This document shows, one piece after another, positions 44,467 through 53,501 of a stretch of DNA of 64,000 nucleotides. The translations under genes and the position numbers were made by a program. How positions within the stretch are numbered: position 1 is the stretch's first letter; each line of letters begins with the position of its first letter. This DNA is from an uncultured Chitinophaga sp. Lineage in GTDB: Bacteria; Bacteroidota; Bacteroidia; Chitinophagales; Chitinophagaceae. The stretch covers positions 248,001 to 312,000 of the forward strand of contig NZ_CALEJS010000041.1 of the NCBI RefSeq assembly GCF_937898475.1, in the 5' to 3' direction. Below the pieces are notes generated by a model. The model worked only from the letters and a program-made list of their open reading frames with translations, had not been told where the DNA came from and made no database searches.

Positions 44467-44906
44467 GTAATCAGTCTGTCCAGAGACCACTTCCCTCCTC
44501 CCGTTATCAGCATGGCGATACACATACCTATTACGAGCAGATGGTATTCAAAACCTTCACTTCCGGCGGGAGCCTGGGCAAACCAGTTCATAAAGAATCC
44601 TGTTTTGTAATGTACCACGATGATCATACCAATGAAGAGGCCCAGCATGCCAAGGGCGGCAATCCTGGTAGCGAAGCCTGTTAACAGCAGCAGGGTACCG
44701 CCGCATTCTACCAGTATCACCATAACAGCGGTAAAGGTGGAGAGGCCCGCTACCTGCGTTAAATACTGCATTTCGCCGGAAAGCCCGGGGCCGTTGAACC
44801 ATCCGAATAATTTCTGGGCGGCATGGGGAAAAATGACAAGGCCCAATGTCAGTCGCAGGATCATGCCTGTCCAATTGTTTTCTGTAGCTAAAATTTGTTG
44901 GATCAT
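44460..44906 (-). CDS. DoxX family membrane protein
   Basis: A 148-residue protein with four membrane helices. It has the DoxX-family start WTGMILRLTLGLVIFPHAAQKLFGWFNG, then FTAVMVILVECGGTLLLLTGF and a final GKWSLDR. DoxX proteins are linked to respiratory or redox functions and to quinone reduction in some systems; the exact role is uncertain. An 8-bp perfect inverted repeat sits immediately upstream of its start, and a Crp/Fnr regulator gene lies upstream on the same strand. Confidence 0.88.
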   Translation of the reverse strand: MIQQILATENNWTGMILRLTLGLVIFPHAAQKLFGWFNGPGLSGEMQYLTQVAGLSTFTAVMVILVECGGTLLLLTGFATRIAALGMLGLFIGMIIVVHYKTGFFMNWFAQAPAGSEGFEYHLLVIGMCIAMLITGGGKWSLDRLITV

Positions 44907-44909
44907 TGC

Positions 44910-44937
44910 TTTGTACTTTCATTTTTGACAGTACAAA
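44910..44937 (-). promoter_or_regulatory. Inverted repeat TTTGTACT-n12-AGTACAAA at the doxX 5' end
   Basis: Perfect 8-bp arms, 44910-44917 and 44930-44937, lie 3-31 bp upstream of the DoxX start. As DNA it could be an operator; as RNA it would fold just before the start codon and could hide the ribosome site. Confidence 0.5.
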
Positions 44938-44976
44938 TTTGGGGAGGGATGGGGGTACAAACCTGTGATGTTTGTT

Positions 44977-45004
44977 AAAAAAAAGTTGTGATAAAGATCA
45001 CAAC
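44977..45004 (-). terminator. Terminator of the Crp/Fnr gene that is also a CRP-consensus palindrome
   Basis: GTTGTGAT and ATCACAAC form a perfect 8-bp stem (44985-45004) with a 4-nt loop, followed on the minus strand by eight T's. It starts 5 nt after the Crp/Fnr stop codon. The same bases spell TGTGA-n6-TCACA, the classical CRP site. Confidence 0.75.
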
Positions 45005-45008
45005 CACC

Positions 45009-45578
45009 TCACAACTTCCGGCTCTTTAACCTGCTCAGCGTTTCTCTTGTGATGCCCAGGTAGGAAGCCACATGCTGCTGCGATACTCTCTGCTCCACAT
45101 GCGCATATCTTGTTAAAAACTCCGCATATCTTTCCGCAGAAGATTTCTGCATAAACAACACACGCCTTTGCAATGCCACGAAGGCATGCAGGATAATAAT
45201 CCGGAAATATCTTTCCAGGGCGGGTATTTCCAGGAAAAGCTGTTCCAGTTTTACCCGTTCTATCTGCAGCACTTCCGTATCTTCCAGGGCTTCGATATTA
45301 TATGCCGTAGGCGTGTTGGTGAGCATACTATACCAGTCTGAGATCCACCAGTCTTCAAAGCCGAACTGCATTACGTTCTCGCGGCCTTCATCATCTACTT
45401 CATACTGCCGCAGGCCGCCTTTGATCACAAAATGATCATAGCGGCAGATATCTCCTTCCTGCAGCAGGTATTGCCGCCTGCGTAATTTTTTATGCTGCAG
45501 CGCAGCACAGAATTTTTCGCGTTCTGCCGGCGCTAATGTGACGTGCCGGGCTATATGGGCCAGTATCAATTCATACAT
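45009..45578 (-). CDS. Crp/Fnr family transcriptional regulator
   Basis: A 189-residue regulator. The N-terminal cyclic-nucleotide-binding-like barrel includes RRRQYLLQEGDICRYDHFVIKGGLR and EDTEVLQIERVKLEQLF. The long helix and a compact winged helix follow, with recognition helix VSQQHVASYLGITRETLSRLKSRK. The cAMP-contact residues of true CRP are not obvious, which is usual in Bacteroidota homologues. It probably regulates the adjacent DoxX gene and/or itself through the nearby palindromes. Confidence 0.9.
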   Translation of the reverse strand: MYELILAHIARHVTLAPAEREKFCAALQHKKLRRRQYLLQEGDICRYDHFVIKGGLRQYEVDDEGRENVMQFGFEDWWISDWYSMLTNTPTAYNIEALEDTEVLQIERVKLEQLFLEIPALERYFRIIILHAFVALQRRVLFMQKSSAERYAEFLTRYAHVEQRVSQQHVASYLGITRETLSRLKSRKL

Positions 45579-45740
45579 GGTCCAAAAGTACTCAAATACC
45601 CTGTAACCGGTAATACCATTTGTCCGCCGCTGGCTGCCATCCGTTAAACATCCCCTGCCACTTACGTGGTTCCAGACGGCGGCCTTCCCAATATCCCGTA
45701 TTTTAACATAAATGTTTGTGTTTCACCCAAAATTCCCACT

Positions 45741-46064
45741 ATGAAACATGTATACACCGCCCTGTTATTTGCTGCCTGTTGTATAGCATTCAGCAGCTGC
45801 TATACCTACAGGGTGGCCACCCATGCCCAATCGGGCACCGGTGTCAGGAAAGTGACCGCCCATAGCTATTTCTGGGGGCTTGCACAACAGAAAGATATTC
45901 CCACCCCCAACTGCGATTCGCTCGGTATTTACGGGATGTCTGAAGTGCGGGTAAGGAATAATTTCGGGTACACCCTGATCACCGTGATTACGCTCGGTAT
46001 TTACAGTCCCATACGGCTGGAATACAAATGCGGCAAACCTTGTCCTAAAACCGCTGAACTATGA
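45741..46064 (+). CDS. Small Bor-like lipoprotein
   Basis: A 107-residue lipoprotein. The start at 45741 gives a lipoprotein signal (MKHVYTALLFAACCIAFSSC) with Cys20. The mature part (YTYRVATHAQSG, then YFWGLAQQKD and VITLGIYSPIRLEYKC) resembles the Bor/Iss lipoprotein pattern of a short beta-rich domain. Its stop overlaps the next gene by 4 nt, so it is cotranslated with the FAD oxidase. The role is unknown. Confidence 0.7.
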   Translation: MKHVYTALLFAACCIAFSSCYTYRVATHAQSGTGVRKVTAHSYFWGLAQQKDIPTPNCDSLGIYGMSEVRVRNNFGYTLITVITLGIYSPIRLEYKCGKPCPKTAEL

Positions 46065-47560
46065 GCATGAAGATCTTCAAAACAAATGATCATACCTGGG
46101 AGAACCAGCATGAAACATTTGTGTACAATATTGAGAACCGTTACGAGCTGGCTAATGGCGATGGCAGCGCCATAGAAAGCTACAATGCCGCCACCGCAGG
46201 TTTTCAGCAACTGATACAGGAAGCAATCCGCAACAGCAGTCACCTGCGCGGCCTGGGAGCCGGCTGGTCCTGGACGCCCATCGCCGCTACACCAGGCATT
46301 ATGCTGGAAACAAAATCACTGAACACCGTCTTTACCATTACGCCTGCCAGTGTGAGCCCGGCCTATAAAGGCGATCCCTCCAAACTGTTCATGGCGCAAT
46401 GCGGCACCGGTGTGTGGGAGCTGCACAACTTCATGAAGCAGCGTAAGCTGTCGCTCAAGACATCCGGCGCCAGTAACGGGCAAACCATTGCAGGCGTTAT
46501 TGCTACCGGCGCACATGGCTCTGCATTTGATGTAGGCTCCGTACAGGATTATGTGACCGGCCTGCATCTTATTGTAGGCGGTACGCGCCACATATGGCTG
46601 GAACGCGCCTCCTACCGGGTGGTGTCAGACCGCTTTACAGGATTGATCGGCGCAGAACTGGTAAGGGATGATGTATTGTTTTACGCAGCCCTGGTAAGTT
46701 TTGGCAGCTTCGGCATCATTCATGGCGTGATGATAGAAACAGAGGATATCTTCCTGCTGGAAGCCCATATGCAACAAAAGACCTTTGACAAAGCCCTGCG
46801 CGATATTATGTGCACGCTTGATTTCTCAAAGGCCACGCTGCCCTGCGGCAATGAACGCCCCTATCATTTCCAGGTGATCATCAACCCCTACGACAAAAAA
46901 AACCTTGCGTATGTGACCACCATGTACAAGCGGCCCTTTCGTACCGACTATACAGCGCCTGTACGTAACTCAGCCGGTATTGGTCCCGGCGATGATGCGC
47001 CCTGCTTTGTAGGCAAGCTTACAGATGCCGTTCCCAAACTGGTGCCCACCTTGGTGAACAAACTGCTGGCCGGCTCGCTCAAACCTTTCGAAAAGCAATG
47101 CGGCACCCTGGGCGAAATTTTTGACAACACCACCCTGCATGGCAAGCTGTTGAGCGCTGCCATCGGCATCCCTATAGAACGGGTAGGAGATGTGATAGAC
47201 CTGCTGGTCAGTATGAACAAATCAAAAGGCCCCTTCTCCGGCCTGTTTGCCTTCCGCTTTGTGAAACAGTCAAAAGCTCTGCTGGCCTTTACGCGTTATC
47301 CTTACACCTGCGTGGTAGAACTGGATGGCGCTTTCTCCGCCACTACCTATGCGTTCTATAGTGAAGTATGGAAAGAGCTGGACAAGCAGAATATCCCTTA
47401 TGCTTTTCACTGGGGCAAGGTGAATGAGCTGACGCCCGCCCGATTGAGAAGGATGTATGGCGACAGTCTTGATCAATGGAAGGCATCCCGCAAACAGTTA
47501 ATGGATCCGCAGACGCTCGCTGTATTTACGAACCCCATCATACAGCAGTGGGGCTTATAA
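46061..47560 (+). CDS. FAD-linked oxidase (VAO family, sugar-lactone oxidase-like)
   Basis: A 499-residue flavoprotein of the vanillyl-alcohol oxidase/PCMH group. The FAD-binding part includes RGLGAGWSWTPIA, SGASNGQTIAGVIATGAHGSA and FGSFGIIHGVMIE. The C-terminus is cap-domain-like and ends with a WGKVNELTPARLRRMYGD segment found in aldonolactone and alditol oxidases (the catalytic His and Lys/Arg neighbourhood). There is no signal peptide. It overlaps the lipoprotein gene by 4 nt and precedes a PoxB-like gene by 68 nt. Likely substrates are sugar alcohols or lactones. Confidence 0.8.
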   Translation: MSMKIFKTNDHTWENQHETFVYNIENRYELANGDGSAIESYNAATAGFQQLIQEAIRNSSHLRGLGAGWSWTPIAATPGIMLETKSLNTVFTITPASVSPAYKGDPSKLFMAQCGTGVWELHNFMKQRKLSLKTSGASNGQTIAGVIATGAHGSAFDVGSVQDYVTGLHLIVGGTRHIWLERASYRVVSDRFTGLIGAELVRDDVLFYAALVSFGSFGIIHGVMIETEDIFLLEAHMQQKTFDKALRDIMCTLDFSKATLPCGNERPYHFQVIINPYDKKNLAYVTTMYKRPFRTDYTAPVRNSAGIGPGDDAPCFVGKLTDAVPKLVPTLVNKLLAGSLKPFEKQCGTLGEIFDNTTLHGKLLSAAIGIPIERVGDVIDLLVSMNKSKGPFSGLFAFRFVKQSKALLAFTRYPYTCVVELDGAFSATTYAFYSEVWKELDKQNIPYAFHWGKVNELTPARLRRMYGDSLDQWKASRKQLMDPQTLAVFTNPIIQQWGL

Positions 47561-47628
47561 ACTACTGCAGCGTCCGATAATTTTACAAGGGGGACTTCCT
47601 AACTTTATAGACAACAAACAGCCCTGAT

Positions 47629-49353
47629 ATGTCGACTATTGCTGCAGCCCTTGTTTCCATCCTGCGGAAAGCAGGAGTGCGCCGTATTCACGGCATTGTA
47701 GGCGACTCACTCAATGCGATCACGGAAGAGATCCGTAAAAGCGGAGACATTGAATGGATCCACTACCGGCATGAAGAAGCGGCGGCTTTTGCCGCCAGTG
47801 CAGAAGCACAGCTCACCGGTAAACTGGCCGTATGCGCGGGCAGCTGTGGCCCCGGTAACCTGCACCTGATCAACGGCCTTTATGATGCCCACCGCAGTAT
47901 GGCCCCCGTGCTGGCTATTGCAGCGCATATTCCCAGCAGTGAGATCGGCACCGGCTATTTCCAGGAAACGCATCCTGAGCTGGTGTTCAGGGAGTGCAGC
48001 CATTATTGTGAGATCATTTCTTCCGGGCGGCAAATGCCCAGGGTATTACAGATTGCCATGCAATATGCGGTAGGCATGAGAGGTGTTGCCGTGGTGGGCC
48101 TATCCGGCGATGTTGCCATGGAGAAAATTGAATGGCCGCAACTGGAGCACGATCTGGCGCCTATCCGTGCCAGTGTACGTCCCTGTGATACAGAACTGCA
48201 GGACCTAGCCTCGCTCATCAACCAATCTGCCCGCGTAACCCTGCTGTGCGGTAGCGGCTGTGCGGGTGCACATGCCGCTATCCTGCAGCTTGCTGACAAG
48301 ATCAGTGCACCGGTGGTACATTCATTAAGGGGCAAGGAACATGTAGAACACGATAATCCTTTTGATGTGGGGATGACCGGCCTCATAGGGCACTCCTCCG
48401 GTTATCATGCCATGCGGGAGTGCGACCTGCTGCTGATGCTGGGCACTGATTTTCCCTACAAAGACTGGTACCCGGAAGATGTAAAGATCGTGCAGGTTGA
48501 CATACGGCCCGAGCGGCTGGGCAGAAGATGCCGGCTGCACCAAGGCCTGGCTGGAGATGTAAAGGAAACGGTAACAGCGCTGCTGCCGCTGCTGGAAAAG
48601 AAAACAGACCGCGGCCATCTTACCAAAAGCATGAACAGGTATGCCGGCAGCAGGGAACGCCTTGAAGCGCATGCTAAGGGCAAACAGGGGGTGCAGCCCA
48701 TCCACCCCGAATATCTTACCAAACTGGTAAGCGATACGGCTGTTGACAATGCCATATACACTGCAGATGTAGGCGCCCCTACAGTATGGGCTGCACGCTA
48801 TCTTAAAATGCGGCGCGAACAAAGACTGATCGGTTCTTTTAATCATGGCTCCATGGCGGCTGCTATGCCAATGGCCATTGGTGCGCAGCTGGCGTTTCCG
48901 GGCAGACAGGTGATCGCTTTATGCGGCGACGGCGGTTTCAGTATGCTGATGGGCGAAATACTCACCATCCAGCAATATAATCTCCCGGTAAAACTGGTAT
49001 TGTATAATAACAGCTCCCTGGGCTTTGTAGCCATGGAGATGAAAGTAGCGGGGCTGCCGCCTTTTGGCACCGATCTTAAAAATCCCAATTTTGCCAGGAT
49101 GGCCACTGCCATGGGCATGCCCGGTATCAGGGTGGAAAACCCGGAAGAAATACAGCCTGCACTCTCTAAGGCTTTCGCTCACCCGGGCCCTGCACTGATA
49201 GATGTGGTGGTAAACCCCTCTGAACTATCCCTGCCGCCTGCCATTAATTTCAAGGAAGCAAAAGGCTTCAGCCTTTACATGCTTAAACAGGTGCTGGCGG
49301 GCGAAGGTGCGGAAGTATGGCAGACCGTGAGCACCAATTTCCTGAACAAATAG
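47629..49353 (+). CDS. poxB: Thiamine-diphosphate-dependent pyruvate oxidase/dehydrogenase (PoxB-like)
   Basis: A 574-residue ThDP enzyme. The N-terminal Pyr domain has the catalytic Glu in HYRHEEAAAFAASAEA and CAGSCGPGNLHLINGLYDAHRS. The central domain resembles FAD/nucleotide-binding segments of PoxB. The C-terminal PP domain has GDGGFSMLMGEILTIQQYNLPVKLVLYNN (the GDG...NN motif). Similarity of layout to PoxB is stronger than to acetolactate synthase. It would oxidise pyruvate to acetate and CO2 with quinone as acceptor. It lies downstream of a flavin oxidase and ends 4 nt from the convergent M48 gene. Confidence 0.85.
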   Translation: MSTIAAALVSILRKAGVRRIHGIVGDSLNAITEEIRKSGDIEWIHYRHEEAAAFAASAEAQLTGKLAVCAGSCGPGNLHLINGLYDAHRSMAPVLAIAAHIPSSEIGTGYFQETHPELVFRECSHYCEIISSGRQMPRVLQIAMQYAVGMRGVAVVGLSGDVAMEKIEWPQLEHDLAPIRASVRPCDTELQDLASLINQSARVTLLCGSGCAGAHAAILQLADKISAPVVHSLRGKEHVEHDNPFDVGMTGLIGHSSGYHAMRECDLLLMLGTDFPYKDWYPEDVKIVQVDIRPERLGRRCRLHQGLAGDVKETVTALLPLLEKKTDRGHLTKSMNRYAGSRERLEAHAKGKQGVQPIHPEYLTKLVSDTAVDNAIYTADVGAPTVWAARYLKMRREQRLIGSFNHGSMAAAMPMAIGAQLAFPGRQVIALCGDGGFSMLMGEILTIQQYNLPVKLVLYNNSSLGFVAMEMKVAGLPPFGTDLKNPNFARMATAMGMPGIRVENPEEIQPALSKAFAHPGPALIDVVVNPSELSLPPAINFKEAKGFSLYMLKQVLAGEGAEVWQTVSTNFLNK

Positions 49354-49357
49354 GCGC

Positions 49358-51451
49358 TTACTTTTCATAAGCGTCCAGTTGTCCCAGCAGCAATGCCTTG
49401 TAATGGGTGAAGCGCACGGCGTTCAGCGCCTGGCCTACCTTACCGGCTAATTCGTACAGGGTGTTCAGTTCATCATTCTGGAAAGTTTCGTCTTTAAAAT
49501 AGGTATAACGGCTATCTATAAACGCCTGTATCCGCTGGTGCAGCTCGCCGGTAGTTTCCGGAGAGATCAGCTGGTCGCTGATCAGCCCCTGCATGGCTCT
49601 TTTCAGTTCCCACTCTTCATTGTTGCGCAGGTTGCTCACGGCGTCCTGCACCTGGTCAAGCGTAAGCCCTCCCTGGTAGAAGAGGTCCAGTGTGCGGTAT
49701 ATTTTATTGATGATCTGCAGGTAAGTATCGTAACGGGTGCTGGTTGCCTGAAACCTGTTGTAATAGTTCATCACAGCATCTTTTTGCTCGCCGGCATGAT
49801 GGTAGAAAAAGGCGAAAGCCTGTTTATCTGCCAGTTCCTGGCGCTCTTTTAATTGAGTGATCTCCGCGCTCAGCTGGTTGATGATGGCATCACAATCACT
49901 GCGGGTGTACTTTACCCCATCGAAATCAAAACTGCTGACGTCTATCTGCTTATCACGGATAGCCTGCAGGATCTCCATATCTCTTTCATTATTGGTGATG
50001 CCGGATTGCAGCTGACGGTTGTCTTCATTGAACAAAGCTTCAATACTATCGGGCACCGGCGTTTTCACCACTTCGTCCAGGTTCCAGCTGGTGGCATTGA
50101 TATACCTGCCGGTATAAAATCCTTTATAAGCCATGGGCAGCTGGTAGGTGTCCTGCTGGGAGGCATGCCAGGTATCGAACTCCTGCGCGTCGTAATGATG
50201 AATATCGGCTTCGAATTTTACGGAGCGGTACAACCTTTCCGTCATTTGTTCCTGCAGGGCTTCCGCATTATCGAACAGGGTCCATGCGCTGGTAGCATCC
50301 GGAAGGGCGTCCATAGCCGCCTGGTCCAGGTTCAGCTTTCTTTCCTCCAGTGTAGGATGGCTGGCCCACTGATCGCGGTAGTTGATGCGTGAACGTGAGA
50401 AGGAGCGGATAAACTGGTAGGATATTTCCGGTAAGCCATCTTTCAGGGGCAGCTCATAATCATCCGCCATAGCGCGGAAAACCGTCAGCTGGTTGCGGAA
50501 AATGTTCCTGGCCACTTTGTTTTCCTTCAGCCAGTCGTTAGCGGTGTTGATGGCAGAAGAATAACATCCGCCCGCCACTTCTACCCTGCTAAGGGCTGTT
50601 ACCAGGTTATTACCACCTGCCACGCTGGCGGCGATAACATCTGCATGGAACTCCATTTCCCGGCTAAGGGCCATATAGCTTTTGTTGATCAGCTTATACA
50701 TTCCTTTCAGTATCCACTGGATGCCTTGTGCGATCCTGACGGTAATACCCGCAAATAATGCGAGGTAGCTGTGAATATCTGCCCATGCCTGGATAAAAGC
50801 TGCATAGCCCTGGTTATCATACAGCATGTTATAGATAATACGGTTGGTATTATAGGTAAAGCTGCCCAGCTTCATACTGCGCTGGCTGAAATGGCCAAAT
50901 TCGTGGGCCATCACCGCTTTAAACTCGCTGATGTTGATGCTGTTCACCAGTCCAAGTCCTATTTCCAGGTTCTTGCGCACGGGCAGGAACATACTCCAGA
51001 AGCTGGAATGATAGAATACACAGGCATTCACATCCGGCGAGAGGAAGATCTTTTTAGGAAATGGTGTATTGGTGTCAGTTGTAAGCCGGCGGATAAATGC
51101 AAAGAGCCGGGGCTGTTCTGCTTCCGTGATCTCAATCCTGCCGGGATTATCATCCTTTGACACGGCAAAAACAAATTTCACCAGGAAGTACAACACGGAA
51201 ATGCCAACGGCGATTAATCCCCCGCCAAAGATCAGCGTGATCAGTTTTGGAAGATGTATTACAATCCAGACACCTGCGTAACAGCAGCCGATGGCAAGGC
51301 CCACTGCTACCAGGAGCAGCGCAATATAAGTTAGCAGGAAAAGCAGGATGGCAATAATAACCTTGGTCACTTGTTTTCTGAACGCCGGTGAAGGCATTAT
51401 CTTCTCAGCATAGATACGTTCGGGCGGTAGCGGGTATAAATAGTCACTCAT
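49358..51451 (-). CDS. M48 family membrane metallopeptidase
   Basis: A 697-residue protease. The start at 51451 (MSDYLYPLPPERIYAEK) is preferred over an upstream in-frame Met. Two membrane segments lie near residues 30-90. The zinc motif HEFGHFSQRSM (HExxH) follows, with a third ligand in MALSREMEFHADVIAA. The C-terminal 400 residues are helical and rich in charged residues, longer than in HtpX. It is probably a membrane-anchored protease in envelope quality control. Confidence 0.88.
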   Translation of the reverse strand: MSDYLYPLPPERIYAEKIMPSPAFRKQVTKVIIAILLFLLTYIALLLVAVGLAIGCCYAGVWIVIHLPKLITLIFGGGLIAVGISVLYFLVKFVFAVSKDDNPGRIEITEAEQPRLFAFIRRLTTDTNTPFPKKIFLSPDVNACVFYHSSFWSMFLPVRKNLEIGLGLVNSINISEFKAVMAHEFGHFSQRSMKLGSFTYNTNRIIYNMLYDNQGYAAFIQAWADIHSYLALFAGITVRIAQGIQWILKGMYKLINKSYMALSREMEFHADVIAASVAGGNNLVTALSRVEVAGGCYSSAINTANDWLKENKVARNIFRNQLTVFRAMADDYELPLKDGLPEISYQFIRSFSRSRINYRDQWASHPTLEERKLNLDQAAMDALPDATSAWTLFDNAEALQEQMTERLYRSVKFEADIHHYDAQEFDTWHASQQDTYQLPMAYKGFYTGRYINATSWNLDEVVKTPVPDSIEALFNEDNRQLQSGITNNERDMEILQAIRDKQIDVSSFDFDGVKYTRSDCDAIINQLSAEITQLKERQELADKQAFAFFYHHAGEQKDAVMNYYNRFQATSTRYDTYLQIINKIYRTLDLFYQGGLTLDQVQDAVSNLRNNEEWELKRAMQGLISDQLISPETTGELHQRIQAFIDSRYTYFKDETFQNDELNTLYELAGKVGQALNAVRFTHYKALLLGQLDAYEK

Positions 51452-51510
51452 GACGGGTACAATGGGTGTTTGGTATAAGGGCACAACATAATAAAATAAA
51501 TTGTAATAAT

Positions 51511-51540
51511 AAAAAACCGCCTTTTGCAACAAAAGGCGGT
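51511..51540 (-). terminator. Intrinsic terminator downstream of the SMS-like gene
   Basis: A perfect 11-bp stem (51516-51526 with 51530-51540) has a CAA loop and six T's after it on the minus strand. It lies 22 bp after the SMS-like stop and before the M48 gene, so the two are transcribed separately. Confidence 0.9.
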
Positions 51541-51562
51541 CCTGGTAAGTTTATAACAATCA

Positions 51563-52222
51563 TCAGATAACGGGCTCCCCGGGCGAGGTGGTTGTTTTGC
51601 ATTCCGCCCATTTCTTTCCCAGCTGAAAGGCAATGGTAGAGAACAGTGGAGCAAAAACAACATCCGTAGTATAATGCACGTGCTGCACCAGCAGCAGGAT
51701 GCCTACAGCCAGGGTGCAGCAACCAGCCAGGTACTTATCCACCTTCTTTTCGACACAGAGATAGATCAGGAACAGCAGGGAAGTATGGCCGGAATAAAAG
51801 AGGTCTTTACTGATGGCATGCCCGCCGTAAAATATGTCTGTCAGCGGGTCAGTCATCCCGATCATGTTCAGGGGAGGCCCCAGCGGCACCAGGTAAATGG
51901 TAAGGCAGCGGGTAGCGGTGATCAGCACATAGGCGATCAGGAATCGCAGGAACAGTTGTGGTTTGGCGATCATCCTTATGGTGAACAGGAAGATCATCCC
52001 CCAGATCAGGATCATGATGGGGACAGAAACATCCTTCGCAGGAATGGCGGCTAATACCCAGTCGTTTAAAACAGTGCCGTCGCGGTTCTCAATGTACAGG
52101 AAGAAGCTGGGCAGCATGAGGAAAATCGACACCAGTATGGTCATCCCTGCTATCAGCTTCAGCTTAAAACCGGCATTTTCCCAGGAAAGCTGCCAGTTTC
52201 TCTTTAATGTGTGCACACTCAT
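51563..52222 (-). CDS. Sphingomyelin-synthase-like (PAP2_C) membrane protein
   Basis: A 219-residue protein with about six membrane helices. It carries the sphingomyelin-synthase family signatures in order: an ATRCLTIYLVPLGPP segment (compare the R..T..L.P motif), KDLFYSGHTSLL (SGHT with the first catalytic His), and VQHVHYTTDVVFA (HYTxDV with the second His and the Asp). Ordinary PAP2 enzymes instead use KxxxxxxRP and PSGH, which are absent. Bacteroidota make sphingolipids, so this could transfer a phospho-headgroup to ceramide or act as a lipid phosphatase. It has its own terminator and no co-transcribed partner. Confidence 0.75.
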   Translation of the reverse strand: MSVHTLKRNWQLSWENAGFKLKLIAGMTILVSIFLMLPSFFLYIENRDGTVLNDWVLAAIPAKDVSVPIMILIWGMIFLFTIRMIAKPQLFLRFLIAYVLITATRCLTIYLVPLGPPLNMIGMTDPLTDIFYGGHAISKDLFYSGHTSLLFLIYLCVEKKVDKYLAGCCTLAVGILLLVQHVHYTTDVVFAPLFSTIAFQLGKKWAECKTTTSPGEPVI

Positions 52223-52306
52223 CAGTGTCTAAATCTAACTTATGAAGCGTAATTTTAATATAAATATGTTATATAAACAAATTGTTAAGGATAAAAGGTA
52301 CAGGCA

Positions 52307-52684
52307 TCAGGCATAGAAATCGATCAGGGCGCCAAAATAGGCTTCCTGCCAGCCGGCTACCATATCCTGGTAGGCTTCTTCGGGAATGTTGGTATGTTTA
52401 AGTTCTGCAGATGTGCCTTTTTTATCGGGATGCAGGATAATGGTGACAATGGAGGGCGTTTCCTGGTCGCCGAAATACCATTCCTGCACGATCTTCCTGC
52501 CTTCTTCAAATTCAAGGTTACGACCCGCGATGCTGCCTTCCCAGAGCGAGAATTCCTCACCGGGAGTGGTGGACATCTCGGCGGGTTCGCCGGACCATAA
52601 CTGTATGGTGGCAGGGTTGGTCAGCGCCGCATATACCTCTTCCGGAGGTGCGGGGATCGTAAAGTGTTTCTTAAAATCCTTCAT
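52307..52684 (-). CDS. SRPBCC/AHSA1-like small-molecule-binding protein
   Basis: A 125-residue START/AHSA1-type protein. It begins KKHFTIPAPPEEVYAALTNPATIQLWSG, typical of the family, has the GRKIVQEWYFGD strand, and ends in a helix (MVAGWQEAYFGALIDFY). The fold forms a hydrophobic cavity. It is 31 nt downstream of the SDR gene on the same strand and probably in the same operon. The ligand is unknown. Confidence 0.85.
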   Translation of the reverse strand: MKDFKKHFTIPAPPEEVYAALTNPATIQLWSGEPAEMSTTPGEEFSLWEGSIAGRNLEFEEGRKIVQEWYFGDQETPSIVTIILHPDKKGTSAELKHTNIPEEAYQDMVAGWQEAYFGALIDFYA

Positions 52685-52715
52685 GATCCGGCAAAGGTAT
52701 TCAAATTAATGGGCA

Positions 52716-53495
52716 TTATATCACCTGCAGGTGCGGCCGTATCTGTACATTGACTACATCGCAGCGGGCTGGCTGGGAGATAGTATAGAGTACACAGGCG
52801 GCAATATCTTCTGCGGTGAGCATTTCCATCTTCTCCGCTTTTTCGCGCTGCTGATCTGGCGGAGTTGCGGCCTGCATATCGGTGCCTACTGCTCCCGGTT
52901 CTATCAGTGTTACTTTAATGCCCAGCTCATTCACCTCCTTGCGCAGCGCTTCTGAAAAGCCCTGGATAGCTGCTTTGGTAGCCACGTACACGGAGCTGTT
53001 CTTTTCCCTTACGTCTGCACTCATGGAGCCGATGTTCACAATATGGCCGCCGCCAGCGGCCTTCATGCGCTGCACTGCCTCGTGCGCACAGGCCATGTAA
53101 CCCAGCAGGTTGGTGTTTACGATATATTGCCAGTCTTCATACTTACCGTCCATAATACTCTGGTAAGCCAGTGCTGCGTTGTTAATGAGGATATCCAGCC
53201 CCCCAAGCCGGCTGTCTACCGCTGCAAACACTTTCTCCAGATCTTCCTTCCGGGCGCTGTCTGCTGTCAGTCCGTGTATCTCTGCCTGCCCGTTTTCCTG
53301 CCTGCAGGATTGCAGGGTATCTTCCAGCTCCTGTTCATGGCGGCCAAAGATCAGTACCCTTGCGCCACGGGCGGCCAGTAATAATGCAGTGGCACGGCCG
53401 ATACCTGTAGTACCGCCGGTAATGAGCACTGTTTTTCCATTCACATCTACCGGTTCATACACCGGCGCTTCGGCAGTTCTGTAGGATGATGTCAT
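52716..53495 (-). CDS. Short-chain dehydrogenase/reductase
   Basis: A 259-residue classical SDR. The motifs are VLITGGTTGIGRATA (nucleotide binding), NNAAL, NIGSMSADV (catalytic Ser) and YVATK (Tyr and Lys). It lies 6 nt after the 760-residue unknown gene and 31 nt before the SRPBCC gene. The trio forms one operon. NADP(H) is likely, given the Arg near the first strand, but this is not certain. Confidence 0.88.
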   Translation of the reverse strand: MTSSYRTAEAPVYEPVDVNGKTVLITGGTTGIGRATALLLAARGARVLIFGRHEQELEDTLQSCRQENGQAEIHGLTADSARKEDLEKVFAAVDSRLGGLDILINNAALAYQSIMDGKYEDWQYIVNTNLLGYMACAHEAVQRMKAAGGGHIVNIGSMSADVREKNSSVYVATKAAIQGFSEALRKEVNELGIKVTLIEPGAVGTDMQAATPPDQQREKAEKMEMLTAEDIAACVLYTISQPARCDVVNVQIRPHLQVI

Positions 53496-53501
53496 GCGTT
53501 G

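Noticed and set aside
49358..51532. Longer start for the M48 protease at 51532
   Set aside because: The extra 27 residues cross the terminator hairpin of the upstream gene, so the ATG at 51451 is used.
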